Of a stretch of 55,186 nucleotides of DNA, positions 33,782-41,685 are shown piece after piece; within the stretch, counting starts at the first letter, position 1, and each line of letters opens with the position of its first letter. Source of the DNA: Solirubrobacterales bacterium (GTDB taxonomy: Bacteria; Actinomycetota; Thermoleophilia; Solirubrobacterales; 70-9). A program made the position numbers and the translations under genes. The stretch lies in NCBI GenBank assembly GCA_009691195.1, contig SHVA01000014.1, forward strand, positions 1-55,186, read 5' to 3'. The notes beneath the pieces are model-generated. The model saw only the letters and a list, made by a program, of their open reading frames with translations, had not been told where the DNA came from and did not search any database.

Positions 33782-35097
33782 GGAAGGCGATCAGGGACCA
33801 CATGCGGGACGTGATCGCCATCCTCGGCCTGGTGGCGGCCGGGCTCTTCGCGGGCTTCGTGATCCTCTCCAACCAGAAGGCGAGCCTGCCGGAGTCGGTT
33901 CCGCTGATCGGCAGCGACAGCTTCGAGCTGAAGGCCGAGTTCTATACGGCCCAGGCGGTCACCCCGGGCCAGGGACAGTCAGTGGACATCGCCGGCGTGC
34001 GCGTCGGGGACGTCACCGGCGTCGACCTCGAGAACGGCAACGCGGTCGTGACGATCGAGGTGGGCAAGAAGTACGCGCCGCTGATCCACCCCGACGCCTC
34101 GATGCTGCTGCGGCCCAAGACGGGCCTCAACGACATGGTCGTCGCGGTCGACCCCGGCAGCGGGGACGAGCAGATTGAGGAGGGCTCAACGGTCCCGCTC
34201 GCAAACACCCAGCCCAACGTCAACTTCGACGAGATCCTGGCGGCGCTCGACGACGACACGCAGACCTTCCTCCGCCTCCTGCTGGCCGGAGGGGCCGAGG
34301 GGCTCAAGGGCCGCGGCGTCCAACTCTCCTCGGCGCTGAGGCGCCTCGAGCCGACCGCCCGCGACATCGCCAAGATCACCGGCCTGCTGGCGCAGCGGCG
34401 AGGGAACGTCGCCCGCGCGATCCACAACTTCCGACTTGTCAGCGAGGAGCTGGCCGGCACCGACGGGACCCTGGCCGAGTTCGTGGACTCCTCCAACACT
34501 GTGCTCGCCTCCCTCGCCAGCCAGGAGGCGAACATCCGGGCGACCCTGCGCGAGCTGCCGCCGGCGCTTCGTTCCACGCGCGGCGCCCTGGAGAGCGGCA
34601 ACACCTTCTCCAAGACGGCGACCCCGGCGCTGCGCGCGCTGCTCCCGTCCGCGCGCGCCCTGGCTCCGGCCGAGCGGGCGCTGCAGCCCTTCTTCCGCCA
34701 GACGACCGGCCCGATCAAGAACCAGATCCGGCCCTTCACCACCCTGATCAAGACGTCGATCGTCCACACTCGCCAGGCCTCCAAGCAGCTCGCCCAGACG
34801 ACCCCACCGCTGCGGGACTCCCTGAAGCTGCTCAACCAGCTCCTTAACGAGCTCGCCTTCAACCCGTCGGGCTCCAACGAGGGCTTCCTCTTCTGGCTCA
34901 CCTGGCTCAACCACAACACCAACGCCACCTTCAACATCGAGGACGCTCAGGGCCCGCTTCAGCGCTGGTTGCCGCTGCTGGGGTGCCAGACCGCGCAGAA
35001 GGCCCGCCTCGGGGGCCTGGGCGATCCCTTCCTCAGGGCTCTGAGCGAAGCCACCAACGTGCCCACCGACCTCACCATCCCGGGCTGCGGCGTCTGA
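33778..35097 (+). CDS. MCE-family protein, fifth of six
   Basis: A 439-residue protein, the shortest of the set, with an anchor (VIAILGLVAAGLFAGFVIL) and an MCE domain (ELKAEFYTAQAVTPGQGQSV, DIAGVRVGDVTGVDLENG, TGLNDMVVAVDPG). The tail has the same helical repeats (FDEILAALDDDTQTFLRLLL). No lipobox is found, so the lipoprotein subunit (MceE) typical of mycobacterial operons is not recognisable here. The stop TGA and the next ATG share one base. Confidence 0.88.
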   Translation: MRKAIRDHMRDVIAILGLVAAGLFAGFVILSNQKASLPESVPLIGSDSFELKAEFYTAQAVTPGQGQSVDIAGVRVGDVTGVDLENGNAVVTIEVGKKYAPLIHPDASMLLRPKTGLNDMVVAVDPGSGDEQIEEGSTVPLANTQPNVNFDEILAALDDDTQTFLRLLLAGGAEGLKGRGVQLSSALRRLEPTARDIAKITGLLAQRRGNVARAIHNFRLVSEELAGTDGTLAEFVDSSNTVLASLASQEANIRATLRELPPALRSTRGALESGNTFSKTATPALRALLPSARALAPAERALQPFFRQTTGPIKNQIRPFTTLIKTSIVHTRQASKQLAQTTPPLRDSLKLLNQLLNELAFNPSGSNEGFLFWLTWLNHNTNATFNIEDAQGPLQRWLPLLGCQTAQKARLGGLGDPFLRALSEATNVPTDLTIPGCGV

Positions 35098-36629
35098 TGC
35101 CGATCCGCAAGCCATCAGCCTTCCAGTTCGGGGCCATCATCGGCTTCGCCTTCTCCTGCTTCGCCCTGCTGCTCTTCCTCTGGGTCTCCTTCGGTGGCCC
35201 GGTGCCACTCAAGCCCGAGGGCTACCGCTTCGAGGTTCCCCTGAACGAGGCGACCCAGCTCGCCCAGGAGTCCGACGTGCGCATCTCGGGCGTCTCGGTG
35301 GGCAAGGTCAAGTCGATCGCGCTCGGCGACGAGAACGACCAGAACGGCTTAGCGGTGGCGACGATCGAGATCGACGACCGCTACGCCCCGATTCCGGAGG
35401 ACACGCGGGCGATCCTGCGAGAGAAGACGCTGCTCGGCGAGTCCTACGTTGAGCTGAGCCAGGGCTCCAACGAGGTCCCGACCCTGCCCGAGGGGGGGTC
35501 GTTGCCGCGCGCCCAGGTGGCGGACTCCGTCCAGCTCGACGAGATCGTCCGCACCTTCGACGAGAGAACGCGCGTCGCCTTCCAGAACTGGATGCAGGGC
35601 GCCGCCGCGGCGCTTAACGGGCGCGGCGCGGACCTCAACGCCGCGATCGGCAACCTGGCGCCATTCGCCGAGGACGCCGACCGGGTGCTGCGCATCCTCG
35701 ACAGCCAGCGGCTTGCGACGAACCAGTTCGTTCGCAACACCGGCGTCGTCTTCGGCTCGCTGGCGGCGCGTCAGGGCGAGCTTCGCGGTCTGGTCCAGAA
35801 CGCCGACACGGTCTTCTCGACCACCGCCCGCCGCGACCAGGACCTCGAGCAGGCGTTCATCGCCCTCCCCACATTCCTCGACGAGTCGCGGGCGACGCTG
35901 AAGCGCCTGCAGCGGTTCGCCGAGAAGACCGATCCGCTGACGATCCAGCTGCTGCCCGTAGCCAAGCAGCTGAGCGGGTCACTGATCCAGCTCGGCCGCC
36001 TCTCTCCGGAGCTGAAGGGGTTCTTCAGCGGCTTCCGCCGCGTCGCCAAGAACTCGAAGCAGGGGCTGCCCGTTCTGCAGCGGCTGCTCGACACCGACCT
36101 GCCGCCCTTCCTGACCGAGTTCACGCCCTTCCAACAGCAACTGACGCCCATCCTCCAGGCCCTCTCGCCCTATCGCCGCGAGGTGACCGCCCTCCTCGGC
36201 AACGTGGCGGCCTCGTTCTACCACTCGACCTCGCCCGAGACCGGAAGCGTCGAGCAGTCCTACAGGCCCCGAGGAGGACAGCTGCTCAATCCCGAGGAAC
36301 TTGCGGCTTTTCCCAACCGGCTGACGACCAACCGCAACAACCCCTACACGAAGGCGGGCGGCTACAACCTGCTCTCAGGCGGGCTCGAGTCCTTCTTCGG
36401 CCCCGGCACGCCGGGCTGCAGCGGCGGCGTCAACGCGACGATCACCAACGGCGGCGCCAACCCGCTGCCGGCCGGGGTCTTCAACAACATCAAGCACTTC
36501 GCCTACCTCGACCAGAACAGCACCGCCACGCTGCCGGCGCCCGGCTGTGCCAAGCAGGCGCAGTTCCAGTCGATCGGCAAGATCCCAGAGCTGACGGACT
36601 ACCTCCACGTCTATGACCGGGGCCCGTAG
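35097..36629 (+). CDS. MCE-family protein, sixth of six
   Basis: A 510-residue protein with an anchor (GAIIGFAFSCFALLLFLWVS) and an MCE domain (FEVPLNEATQLAQESDVRI, SGVSVGKVKSIALGDEN, KTLLGESYVELSQGSN). After it comes VQLDEIVRTFDERTRVAFQNW, the family's domain-to-helix link. It closes the operon. A hairpin with a T-rich arm about 50 bp after the stop may end transcription. No MlaE/YrbE permease or MCE ATPase gene lies on either side, so those must be encoded elsewhere. Confidence 0.88.
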   Translation: MPIRKPSAFQFGAIIGFAFSCFALLLFLWVSFGGPVPLKPEGYRFEVPLNEATQLAQESDVRISGVSVGKVKSIALGDENDQNGLAVATIEIDDRYAPIPEDTRAILREKTLLGESYVELSQGSNEVPTLPEGGSLPRAQVADSVQLDEIVRTFDERTRVAFQNWMQGAAAALNGRGADLNAAIGNLAPFAEDADRVLRILDSQRLATNQFVRNTGVVFGSLAARQGELRGLVQNADTVFSTTARRDQDLEQAFIALPTFLDESRATLKRLQRFAEKTDPLTIQLLPVAKQLSGSLIQLGRLSPELKGFFSGFRRVAKNSKQGLPVLQRLLDTDLPPFLTEFTPFQQQLTPILQALSPYRREVTALLGNVAASFYHSTSPETGSVEQSYRPRGGQLLNPEELAAFPNRLTTNRNNPYTKAGGYNLLSGGLESFFGPGTPGCSGGVNATITNGGANPLPAGVFNNIKHFAYLDQNSTATLPAPGCAKQAQFQSIGKIPELTDYLHVYDRGP

Positions 36630-36678
36630 GGCCGATCCTGCCTCGAGTATTGGGGCCGGATTGAGAGCCGCCGAGGCT

Positions 36679-36711
36679 AGACAAAAACCGCAACTCCACG
36701 GCTTTTCGTCT
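36679..36711 (+). terminator. possible terminator after the mce operon
   Basis: AGACAAAAACCG and CGGCTTTTCGTCT can pair with two interruptions, leaving a T-rich descending arm. The stem is imperfect, and its right arm lies inside the 70-bp repeat. Confidence 0.4.
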
Positions 36712-36764
36712 GTTATGGTGGCGTCAAGGTCAATCTTGACCAAGTGGCCGGCGCAGGGTGCAGG
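36695..36764 (+). repeat. 70-bp direct repeat, copy A (upstream of secreted-protein gene)
   Basis: The 70 bases from TCCACGGCTTTTCGTCTGTT to GCGCAGGGTGCAGG recur at 37801-37870 with three mismatches. Copy A lies 75 bp before the ATG of the gene at 36839 and probably includes its promoter region. Confidence 0.9.
36728..36741. promoter_or_regulatory. palindrome GGTCAATCTTGACC, possible operator
   Basis: GGTCAA and TTGACC are perfect inverted 6-mers separated by TC. The palindrome is intact here but broken (GCGCAATCTTGACC) in copy B at 37801, consistent with selection at the live gene only. TTGACC could also serve as a -35 box. Confidence 0.45.
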
Positions 36765-36838
36765 GCCCGGACCTTTGGAGGGTCGGGTTGCGCGCTGACT
36801 GGCTCGAGGAGAGCGACGACAAAGGAGTGGTGTATTAA

Positions 36839-37672
36839 ATGCGTAACCGCAAGTTTGTGGTAGGCGCGCTGGCCTCCATCATGGCTCTTGGTGTGTATGG
36901 GATCGCCCAGGCGGACGAGTCCACGCAGACCCAGACCATGTACGGGGATGCGGCGCCCGTCAAGGTCCCCAAGAAGGGGTTTCAGGGACTCAAGAAGTTC
37001 GACATCGGTGTTGAGACTCTCAACCCCGCGCCGGACGGCCGCCCCGGCGGCTTAAACGACCAGCCGTTTCCGTCGACCAGAACGATCCTTGATTTTGACA
37101 ACGACATCAAGTTCACGATCAAGAGCGTGCCCTACAACCAGGTGAACAAGAACAACAGCCTGGGCCAGTGCACGGCCACTATCGACGGCAAGTCGGCTGC
37201 GGAAGCCACCTCGCTGTGCAGCAAGGCTCTGGTCGGCTCAGGCGACGCCGAGGCCAACCTGTTCGGGACCCTGATCCCCGCTACGGTCACCGCCTTCAAC
37301 GGGGCGCCCGTTGGCGGCAAGCCGGTGATCCTGCTGCATTCGGACCCTGGCCAAGACGCGTTCGTCCTGCCGGGCACGCTGAGCAAGTCGAACCAGGGCA
37401 GTGATTTCGGCATGCAGCTCGACGTCAATCCGATTCCGCCGCTCACCGCCGGCACGGCCATCACCAATTTCCATACCGATGTTGGTGGCCTCACCTACAA
37501 GCGCAAGGGGACGAAGTACCCCTACGTCTCCGCGCGATGTGCCGATAAGAACAAGACGTGGAACTTCCACGGCGAGTTCTTCTTCGACACGGAGTACGAC
37601 GGAAGCGCGTTTGATTTCACGCTGGAGGCGGATGCCACGCAGGCGTGCAAGGTCAAGCCACAGAAGAAGTAA
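36839..37672 (+). CDS. secreted protein of unknown function
   Basis: I do not recognise the family. The 277-residue protein has a signal peptide (FVVGALASIMALGVYGIAQA) and a strong ribosome site (AAAGGAG, 11 nt before the ATG). The mature part is beta-rich with four Cys (QCTATIDG, SLCSKAL, ARCADKNK, QACKVK) that could form two disulfides. It ends in a basic tail (KVKPQKK). Base use looks slightly less GC-rich than the neighbours, with codons such as TTT and GAT used more often. It follows the mce operon but has its own upstream region. The flanking repeats show that the gene was once duplicated in tandem. Confidence 0.8.
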   Translation: MRNRKFVVGALASIMALGVYGIAQADESTQTQTMYGDAAPVKVPKKGFQGLKKFDIGVETLNPAPDGRPGGLNDQPFPSTRTILDFDNDIKFTIKSVPYNQVNKNNSLGQCTATIDGKSAAEATSLCSKALVGSGDAEANLFGTLIPATVTAFNGAPVGGKPVILLHSDPGQDAFVLPGTLSKSNQGSDFGMQLDVNPIPPLTAGTAITNFHTDVGGLTYKRKGTKYPYVSARCADKNKTWNFHGEFFFDTEYDGSAFDFTLEADATQACKVKPQKK

Positions 37673-37695
37673 CTTCAGCTTCTTCGCATGTTTTC

Positions 37696-37801
37696 AAGAG
37701 GGGCGGCCGAGAGGCCGCCCCTCTTATCGTTGCGGCCGGGCGGCCGAGAGGCCGCCCCTCTTATCGTTGCGGCCGGGCGGCCGAGAGGCCGCCCCTCTTA
37801 T
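37696..37801. repeat. 37-bp tandem repeat (about 2.8 copies) of terminator-like hairpins
   Basis: The unit GGGCGGCCGAGAGGCCGCCC plus CTCTTATCGTTGCGGCC occurs at 37701-37737 and 37738-37774, and in part at 37775-37801. Each unit contains the hairpin GGGCGGCC-GAGA-GGCCGCCC followed by CTCTTA. The first hairpin extends to a 13-bp stem (AAGAGGGGCGGCC, 37696-37725). It lies 24 bp after the stop of the secreted-protein gene and can act as a triple terminator. Confidence 0.9.
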
Positions 37802-37903
37802 CCACGGCTTTTCGTCTGTTAGGGTGGCGTCAAGCGCAATCTTGACCAAGTGGCCGGCGCAGGGTGCAGGCCAGTGCAGGGCAGGCGTGCAAGGTCAAGC
37901 CAC
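37801..37903 (+). pseudogene. collapsed second copy of the secreted-protein gene
   Basis: Copy B of the 70-bp upstream repeat (37801-37870) is followed after 10 bases by GCAGGCGTGCAAGGTCAAGC plus CAC (37881-37903), identical to the 3' end of the secreted-protein gene at 37639-37661. The promoter region and the last 23 bases of a second copy therefore remain, with nearly all the coding part deleted. Nothing recognisable follows up to 38018. Confidence 0.75.
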
Positions 37904-38018
37904 GTCGAGCCGCGAGCCCGTGTCGGCGATCATTCCCTTCGATCGCGCGGGCGAGCTCATCCGACCACTGGCGGCGCGGTCCCGCCTGGCCTTGCCTACT
38001 GAGACGCGGGAGAGCGGG

Positions 38019-38516
38019 TCAGGGACCGACTTGGAGCGCTGAGCCGCTCGCGTCCTGAGGCTGAAGGGCGGGGAAGCACTCGGTGAGCTTCAGCTCTGTC
38101 GCGATGTCGGCGGCCGGCTGCAGGGGGTTGCCCTCGTTGGCCGAGCCCCGCTGCAGAGCCTTGTCATCGCCGTTGATCTGCGCCGCCCCCTTGTCCGTAG
38201 CACTCACCATCTGCCCGGCCCTTCGGGCCGTCGCCTCGTCCTCCACGGCGAGGTCGCCGATCGCGTGCATGCCCTCGACTCCGATCGGAAGCACGTTCTC
38301 GCGGAGCAGCCCCTGGATCTCGTTCGGGGGGGCGTTGTCGGGCAGCTCGGCAACGGCGCTGATCGTGTCCTCGTTGATGCCCTGACAGATCTCGTTGCCC
38401 TGAGCGACGAACTCCTGCTCGTTGAGCAACCCGTCGTCCGAGCCACCGCCACAGCCGGCGATCGCGATCCCCGCCACAATTCCGCACGCCAGCAGTCCAG
38501 CCACGCTTGATCTCAT
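38019..38516 (-). CDS. lipoprotein of unknown function
   Basis: A 165-residue protein with a lipoprotein signal (LLACGIVAGIAIAGCGGG; lipobox AIAGC). The mature part starts LNEQEFVAQGNEICQGIN, continues with a helical region (DEATARRAGQMVSATDKGAA) and ends with a short Cys-containing segment (LTECFPAL). This layout is common in small actinobacterial lipoproteins; the broken gene at 25719 is of the same kind. It should sit on the outer leaflet of the membrane. Function unknown. Confidence 0.78.
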   Translation of the reverse strand: MRSSVAGLLACGIVAGIAIAGCGGGSDDGLLNEQEFVAQGNEICQGINEDTISAVAELPDNAPPNEIQGLLRENVLPIGVEGMHAIGDLAVEDEATARRAGQMVSATDKGAAQINGDDKALQRGSANEGNPLQPAADIATELKLTECFPALQPQDASGSALQVGP

Positions 38517-38624
38517 CTCATCCTCACGAAGGTCGAATGGGCCGATCCGCAGGGAACGCTAGCCGATCCCGGGCGGCCGGCGTCGATGGAGGGGCCGGCT
38601 TTGACCCGCGCGATAGAGTCCCCT

Positions 38625-38785
38625 GCAGATACGGTCGGTGGTCAAGGGAAGTCCGGTGTGAAACCGGCGCGGTCCCGCCACTGTGACCGGGCAAGAGGCG
38701 TCGCATGTTTGCCACTGGGGTCGACACAGAACCCTGGGAAGGCGCGGCACCGGAGGCCCGGAAGCCAGGAAACCTGCCTCCGGCC
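38625..38785 (+). ncRNA. cobalamin riboswitch
   Basis: The core AAGGGAAGTCCGGTGTGAAA, CCGGCGCGGTCCCGCCACTG and TGACCGG matches the B12-riboswitch consensus (GGGAA..GGTG..AA.CCGG.GC.G.CCCGC.ACTGT). Downstream arms GGAGGCCCGGAAGCCAGGAA and ACCTGCC form the conserved 3' B12 box. It ends 34 nt before the ATG at 38820, so it probably controls ribosome access to the operon in response to adenosyl- or another cobalamin. Confidence 0.95.
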
Positions 38786-38819
38786 GAGCCATGTAATCCC
38801 TCGAGGAAAGGGTGGCTTG

Positions 38820-39845
38820 ATGAGAAGGCCAATCCCGGGTCCGCGCAGCGGGCTCAGCTTGATGCTCACCGCGCTCGTCTGCCTGACCGGCGCCTCGGCG
38901 GCTCAGGCGAAGACGATCGGGGCGCAGGTTCGCGTCCTCACGGGCGGCGGCAAGACCCTCGCCGACGTCCGCCAGCAGACCGACACGACCAAGGTCCCGA
39001 CCTCGCCCCAGGCGCGCTGCTTCTTCGGCGGCGTCGGCGGAACGGGCGAGCCGTTCACGACGGAGGGGCCGAACGCGCTCGGCATCGTCGCCGATGCCTC
39101 CCGCGGCCTCAAGCGGCTGCGCCCGCTCGCCATCACCGACGAGTTCTCGTTCGGGCTCGGCGTCTGCGGCTTCGGCGGCTTCGATGCCGACGCTGCCCAT
39201 TTCTGGAGCGTCCGGGTCAACCATGAGGCGCTCCAGGTCGGGGGCGACCAGTTCCAGCTCCAGGGCGGCGACCGGGTGCTCTGGGCGCTGATCCAGGCGC
39301 CCAACTGCGAGCCGACCCCGCCCTACACCTGCGACCCGGGGCCGCCCGAGCTCGAGATCAAGGCGCCGGCGCGAGCTTTGCCCGGGGACGAGTTCGGGGT
39401 CAAGGTGTTCGAGTGGTCCGACACGGGCCATCGGACCCCCGCCGAGGGCGTCCAGATAACGGGCGCCGCCGGGCCGACCGCCTCGACGGGAGTGGCGCAG
39501 GTGAGCCTCGCCGCCAGCGGCAAGCTGTCGGCCATGCGCACCGGCGCCCTCGCTGCGTCTCCCCTCCCGGTCTGCGTCAAGTCCCCGCTCGCCGCCTGCG
39601 ACGCCGCGAGGGGGAGGCTCGTGCTCGGCTCCCAGCAGCCGGACGTGGTCACAGGCGCCGATGGGGCCGACCAGATCAAGCCCGGCGGCGGCGCCGACAG
39701 GGTCAACGCCAAGGGCGGTGACGACGTCATCAACGTCCGTGGCGGCGGCACCGATCGCGTCAAGTGCGGCGGCGGCAGCGACAAGGTGCGCGCCGACAAG
39801 AGCGACAAGATCGCCCGCGATTGCGAGCGGGTGAGCCGCAAGTGA
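38820..39845 (+). CDS. secreted DUF4430 protein with Ig-like and RTX-type repeats
   Basis: The ATG at 38820 follows GAGGAAAGGG. The 341-residue protein has a signal peptide (LSLMLTALVCLTGASAAQA) and a DUF4430-type domain (FWSVRVNHEALQVGGDQFQL, GGDRVLWALI) preceded by Cys residues. A beta-sandwich follows (DEFGVKVFEW, VQITGAAGPTASTGVAQV), then C-terminal glycine/aspartate repeats (VTGADGADQIKPGGGADRV, GGDDVINVRGGGTDRVKCGG), which probably bind calcium. DUF4430 is the beta-domain fold of transcobalamin and intrinsic factor. It is directly behind the B12 riboswitch and overlaps the next gene (GTGA). Predicted role: extracellular corrinoid capture, an inference. Confidence 0.85.
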   Translation: MRRPIPGPRSGLSLMLTALVCLTGASAAQAKTIGAQVRVLTGGGKTLADVRQQTDTTKVPTSPQARCFFGGVGGTGEPFTTEGPNALGIVADASRGLKRLRPLAITDEFSFGLGVCGFGGFDADAAHFWSVRVNHEALQVGGDQFQLQGGDRVLWALIQAPNCEPTPPYTCDPGPPELEIKAPARALPGDEFGVKVFEWSDTGHRTPAEGVQITGAAGPTASTGVAQVSLAASGKLSAMRTGALAASPLPVCVKSPLAACDAARGRLVLGSQQPDVVTGADGADQIKPGGGADRVNAKGGDDVINVRGGGTDRVKCGGGSDKVRADKSDKIARDCERVSRK

Positions 39846-40777
39846 TCCACGCCCGCGGCGCGGCGGTCGTCCTGGCGCTGGCGTGCGCCATGGCGGCCGC
39901 CGCCTGCGGGCTCGGCCCGGGGGGGGACGAGGGGGTCGCCGAGGTCACCGTGACGCGCGACTACGGCGCCGAGGTGCTGGCCGATGAGAGCCCCGACCTG
40001 AAGGGCTCCGACAACGTGATGCGGGCCCTCGACCGCAGTGCCGATGTCGAGACTCGCTACGGAGGGCGCTTCGTCCAGTCGATCGACGGGCTCGGCGGCG
40101 GCCAGACCGGGGGGCGGCTGTACGACTGGTTCTTCTACGTCAACGGCATCGAGGCTCCGCGCGGCGCCGCCGACTTCGACCTTTCCGCGGGCGACCGGGT
40201 CTGGTGGGACTTCCACGACTGGACCGATGCCATGCGCGTTCCCGCCGTTGTGGGCTCCTGGCCCGAGCCCTTCGTCAACGGTTTTGACGGCAGGCGCTAC
40301 GAGGTGTCGGTGGACTGCCGCGGAGCGGAGGATGCCTGCGATCGGGTGCGAGGAAGCCTCGAGCACGCGGGAGCCCGGCTCGTGGACTCCGACGAGGAAG
40401 GCGTCACCGGCAGCGCCCGGGTCATGGTCGGGCCTTGGGAGCGGATTCGGCGCGACGGCGTCGCTCGCCTGGTCGAGCAGGGCCCCGGGCGCAGCGGGGT
40501 CTTCGCCGACTTCTACCTCGGCGCCCCCGAGGGCTGGCAGCTCGTGCTCCAGGATGCCTCCGGTGCGCCCTCGCGGACGCTCGGGCCCGGGAGCGGGCTG
40601 ATCGCCGCGCTTCTGGAGGGCGAGGGCCCCCCGACCTGGCTCGTCACCGGTACCGACCCGGAGGGAACGGCCCTCGCCGCGGAGTCGCTGGCGCCCGATG
40701 CGCTTCGCAACCGCTTCGCGGTCGCGATCGAGGCGGGCGGCAAGCCCGAGCCGGTGCCGACGGAGGGCGCCCCGTGA
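39842..40777 (+). CDS. DUF4430-domain lipoprotein
   Basis: From GTG 39842 (311 residues). A lipoprotein signal (VVLALACAMAAAACG) anchors the protein to the membrane. DUF4430 is clear: LYDWFFYVNGIEAPRGAADF, DLSAGDRVWWDFHDW. The C-terminal ~170 residues (RYEVSVDCRGAEDACDRV, ADFYLGAPEGWQLVLQDASG) are a separate domain I cannot name. It is coupled to the genes on both sides by 4-bp overlaps. Next to EcfT and EcfA, it is a candidate surface binding partner of the S component, collecting cobalamin or corrinoids. Confidence 0.88.
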   Translation: MIHARGAAVVLALACAMAAAACGLGPGGDEGVAEVTVTRDYGAEVLADESPDLKGSDNVMRALDRSADVETRYGGRFVQSIDGLGGGQTGGRLYDWFFYVNGIEAPRGAADFDLSAGDRVWWDFHDWTDAMRVPAVVGSWPEPFVNGFDGRRYEVSVDCRGAEDACDRVRGSLEHAGARLVDSDEEGVTGSARVMVGPWERIRRDGVARLVEQGPGRSGVFADFYLGAPEGWQLVLQDASGAPSRTLGPGSGLIAALLEGEGPPTWLVTGTDPEGTALAAESLAPDALRNRFAVAIEAGGKPEPVPTEGAP

Positions 40778-41685
40778 GGCATTCGGCACTCGCCTACGTC
40801 CCCGGGAACAGCCCGCTTCACGCCGCTTCGACCGGCCCGGCGATCGCCTTCCTGGGGTCCTTCGCCCTTGCGGGCTTCGTCTTCGCGGGCCCGATCATGC
40901 TGGCCTCGGCCGGGCTGGCCCTGGTGCTGGCGGGCCTGCTGGCCGGCGCCGGCCGTGCGGTGCGGGCCTCGCTGCGCTACGCGCTCACTCTGGCGCTGCT
41001 GATCATCGCCGTCAACGCGCTGGTGGTGCACCGCGGCGCGACGATCCTGATCCGCGGCGATGAGGTGCCGCTGCTGGGGCGGATGGACGTCACCCTGGAG
41101 TCGCTCGCCGCCGGGGCCGTGCTGGGACTGCGGATAGCGGTGGTGATGCTGGCCTTCGCCGTCTACTCCGCCTGTGTCGACCCCGACGGCGTCCTGCGGC
41201 TGCTGCGGCCGGTGGCGCGGCGCTCGGCCCTGACGGCGACCCTGGTCGCACGGATGGTCCCGGTCGCCTCCGCGGACCTCGCGCGGCTGCGGGAGGGAGC
41301 CGAGCTGCGAGGGCCGGGGGCGACCCCGGTCGGGCGTTCGGCCCTGCTGCGGCGCCTGGTGGCCGGATCGCTCGATCGCGCGGTAGATGTTGCGGCGACG
41401 CTCGAACTGCGAGGCCACTCGCTGCCGGGACCCCCGGGGCGCCCGCGGCCCTCGCGCGGCTCGCTCGACGACGCTCCGCTTCTGGCTGCGGCGGGGTTGG
41501 TCGCGCTGGTGGTCGTCGTGGGCACAGCGGCGGGCGCCGGCGGCTTCGATCCCTATCCCGGCCTGGCCGTCGACCTCGGCGTTTCGACGCTCGCCCTGGC
41601 GGCGATCCTGCCGGCGTACGCGGCCATTCCCTTCGCGGTTCGGGCCGCCCGCGCCCGCAGGGAGCTCGGAGGAGCCCTTGCCTGA
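40774..41685 (+). CDS. energy-coupling factor transporter transmembrane protein EcfT
   Basis: From GTG 40774, 303 residues. It starts ALAYVPGNSPLHAA, a typical EcfT/CbiQ N terminus, has four to six membrane segments, and carries the coupling-helix motifs VDPDGVLRLLRPVARRS and ATLELRGHSLPG (an Ala-Arg-Gly-like motif that contacts the ATPase). It links the ATPase pair to the substrate-binding S component in the inner membrane. The C-terminal membrane segment (LLAAAGLVALVVVVGTAAG) is usual. It overlaps the upstream gene by 4 bp and the next by 8 bp. Confidence 0.9.
   Translation: MRHSALAYVPGNSPLHAASTGPAIAFLGSFALAGFVFAGPIMLASAGLALVLAGLLAGAGRAVRASLRYALTLALLIIAVNALVVHRGATILIRGDEVPLLGRMDVTLESLAAGAVLGLRIAVVMLAFAVYSACVDPDGVLRLLRPVARRSALTATLVARMVPVASADLARLREGAELRGPGATPVGRSALLRRLVAGSLDRAVDVAATLELRGHSLPGPPGRPRPSRGSLDDAPLLAAAGLVALVVVVGTAAGAGGFDPYPGLAVDLGVSTLALAAILPAYAAIPFAVRAARARRELGGALA

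Noticed and set aside
37696-37801. CRISPR array
   Set aside because: The 37-bp units are contiguous without spacers and consist mainly of one hairpin. No cas gene is near.
38705-39226. A gene starting at ATG 38705
   Set aside because: The start lies inside the cobalamin riboswitch and the frame is antisense/shadow to the DUF4430 gene, which has a better start at 38820.
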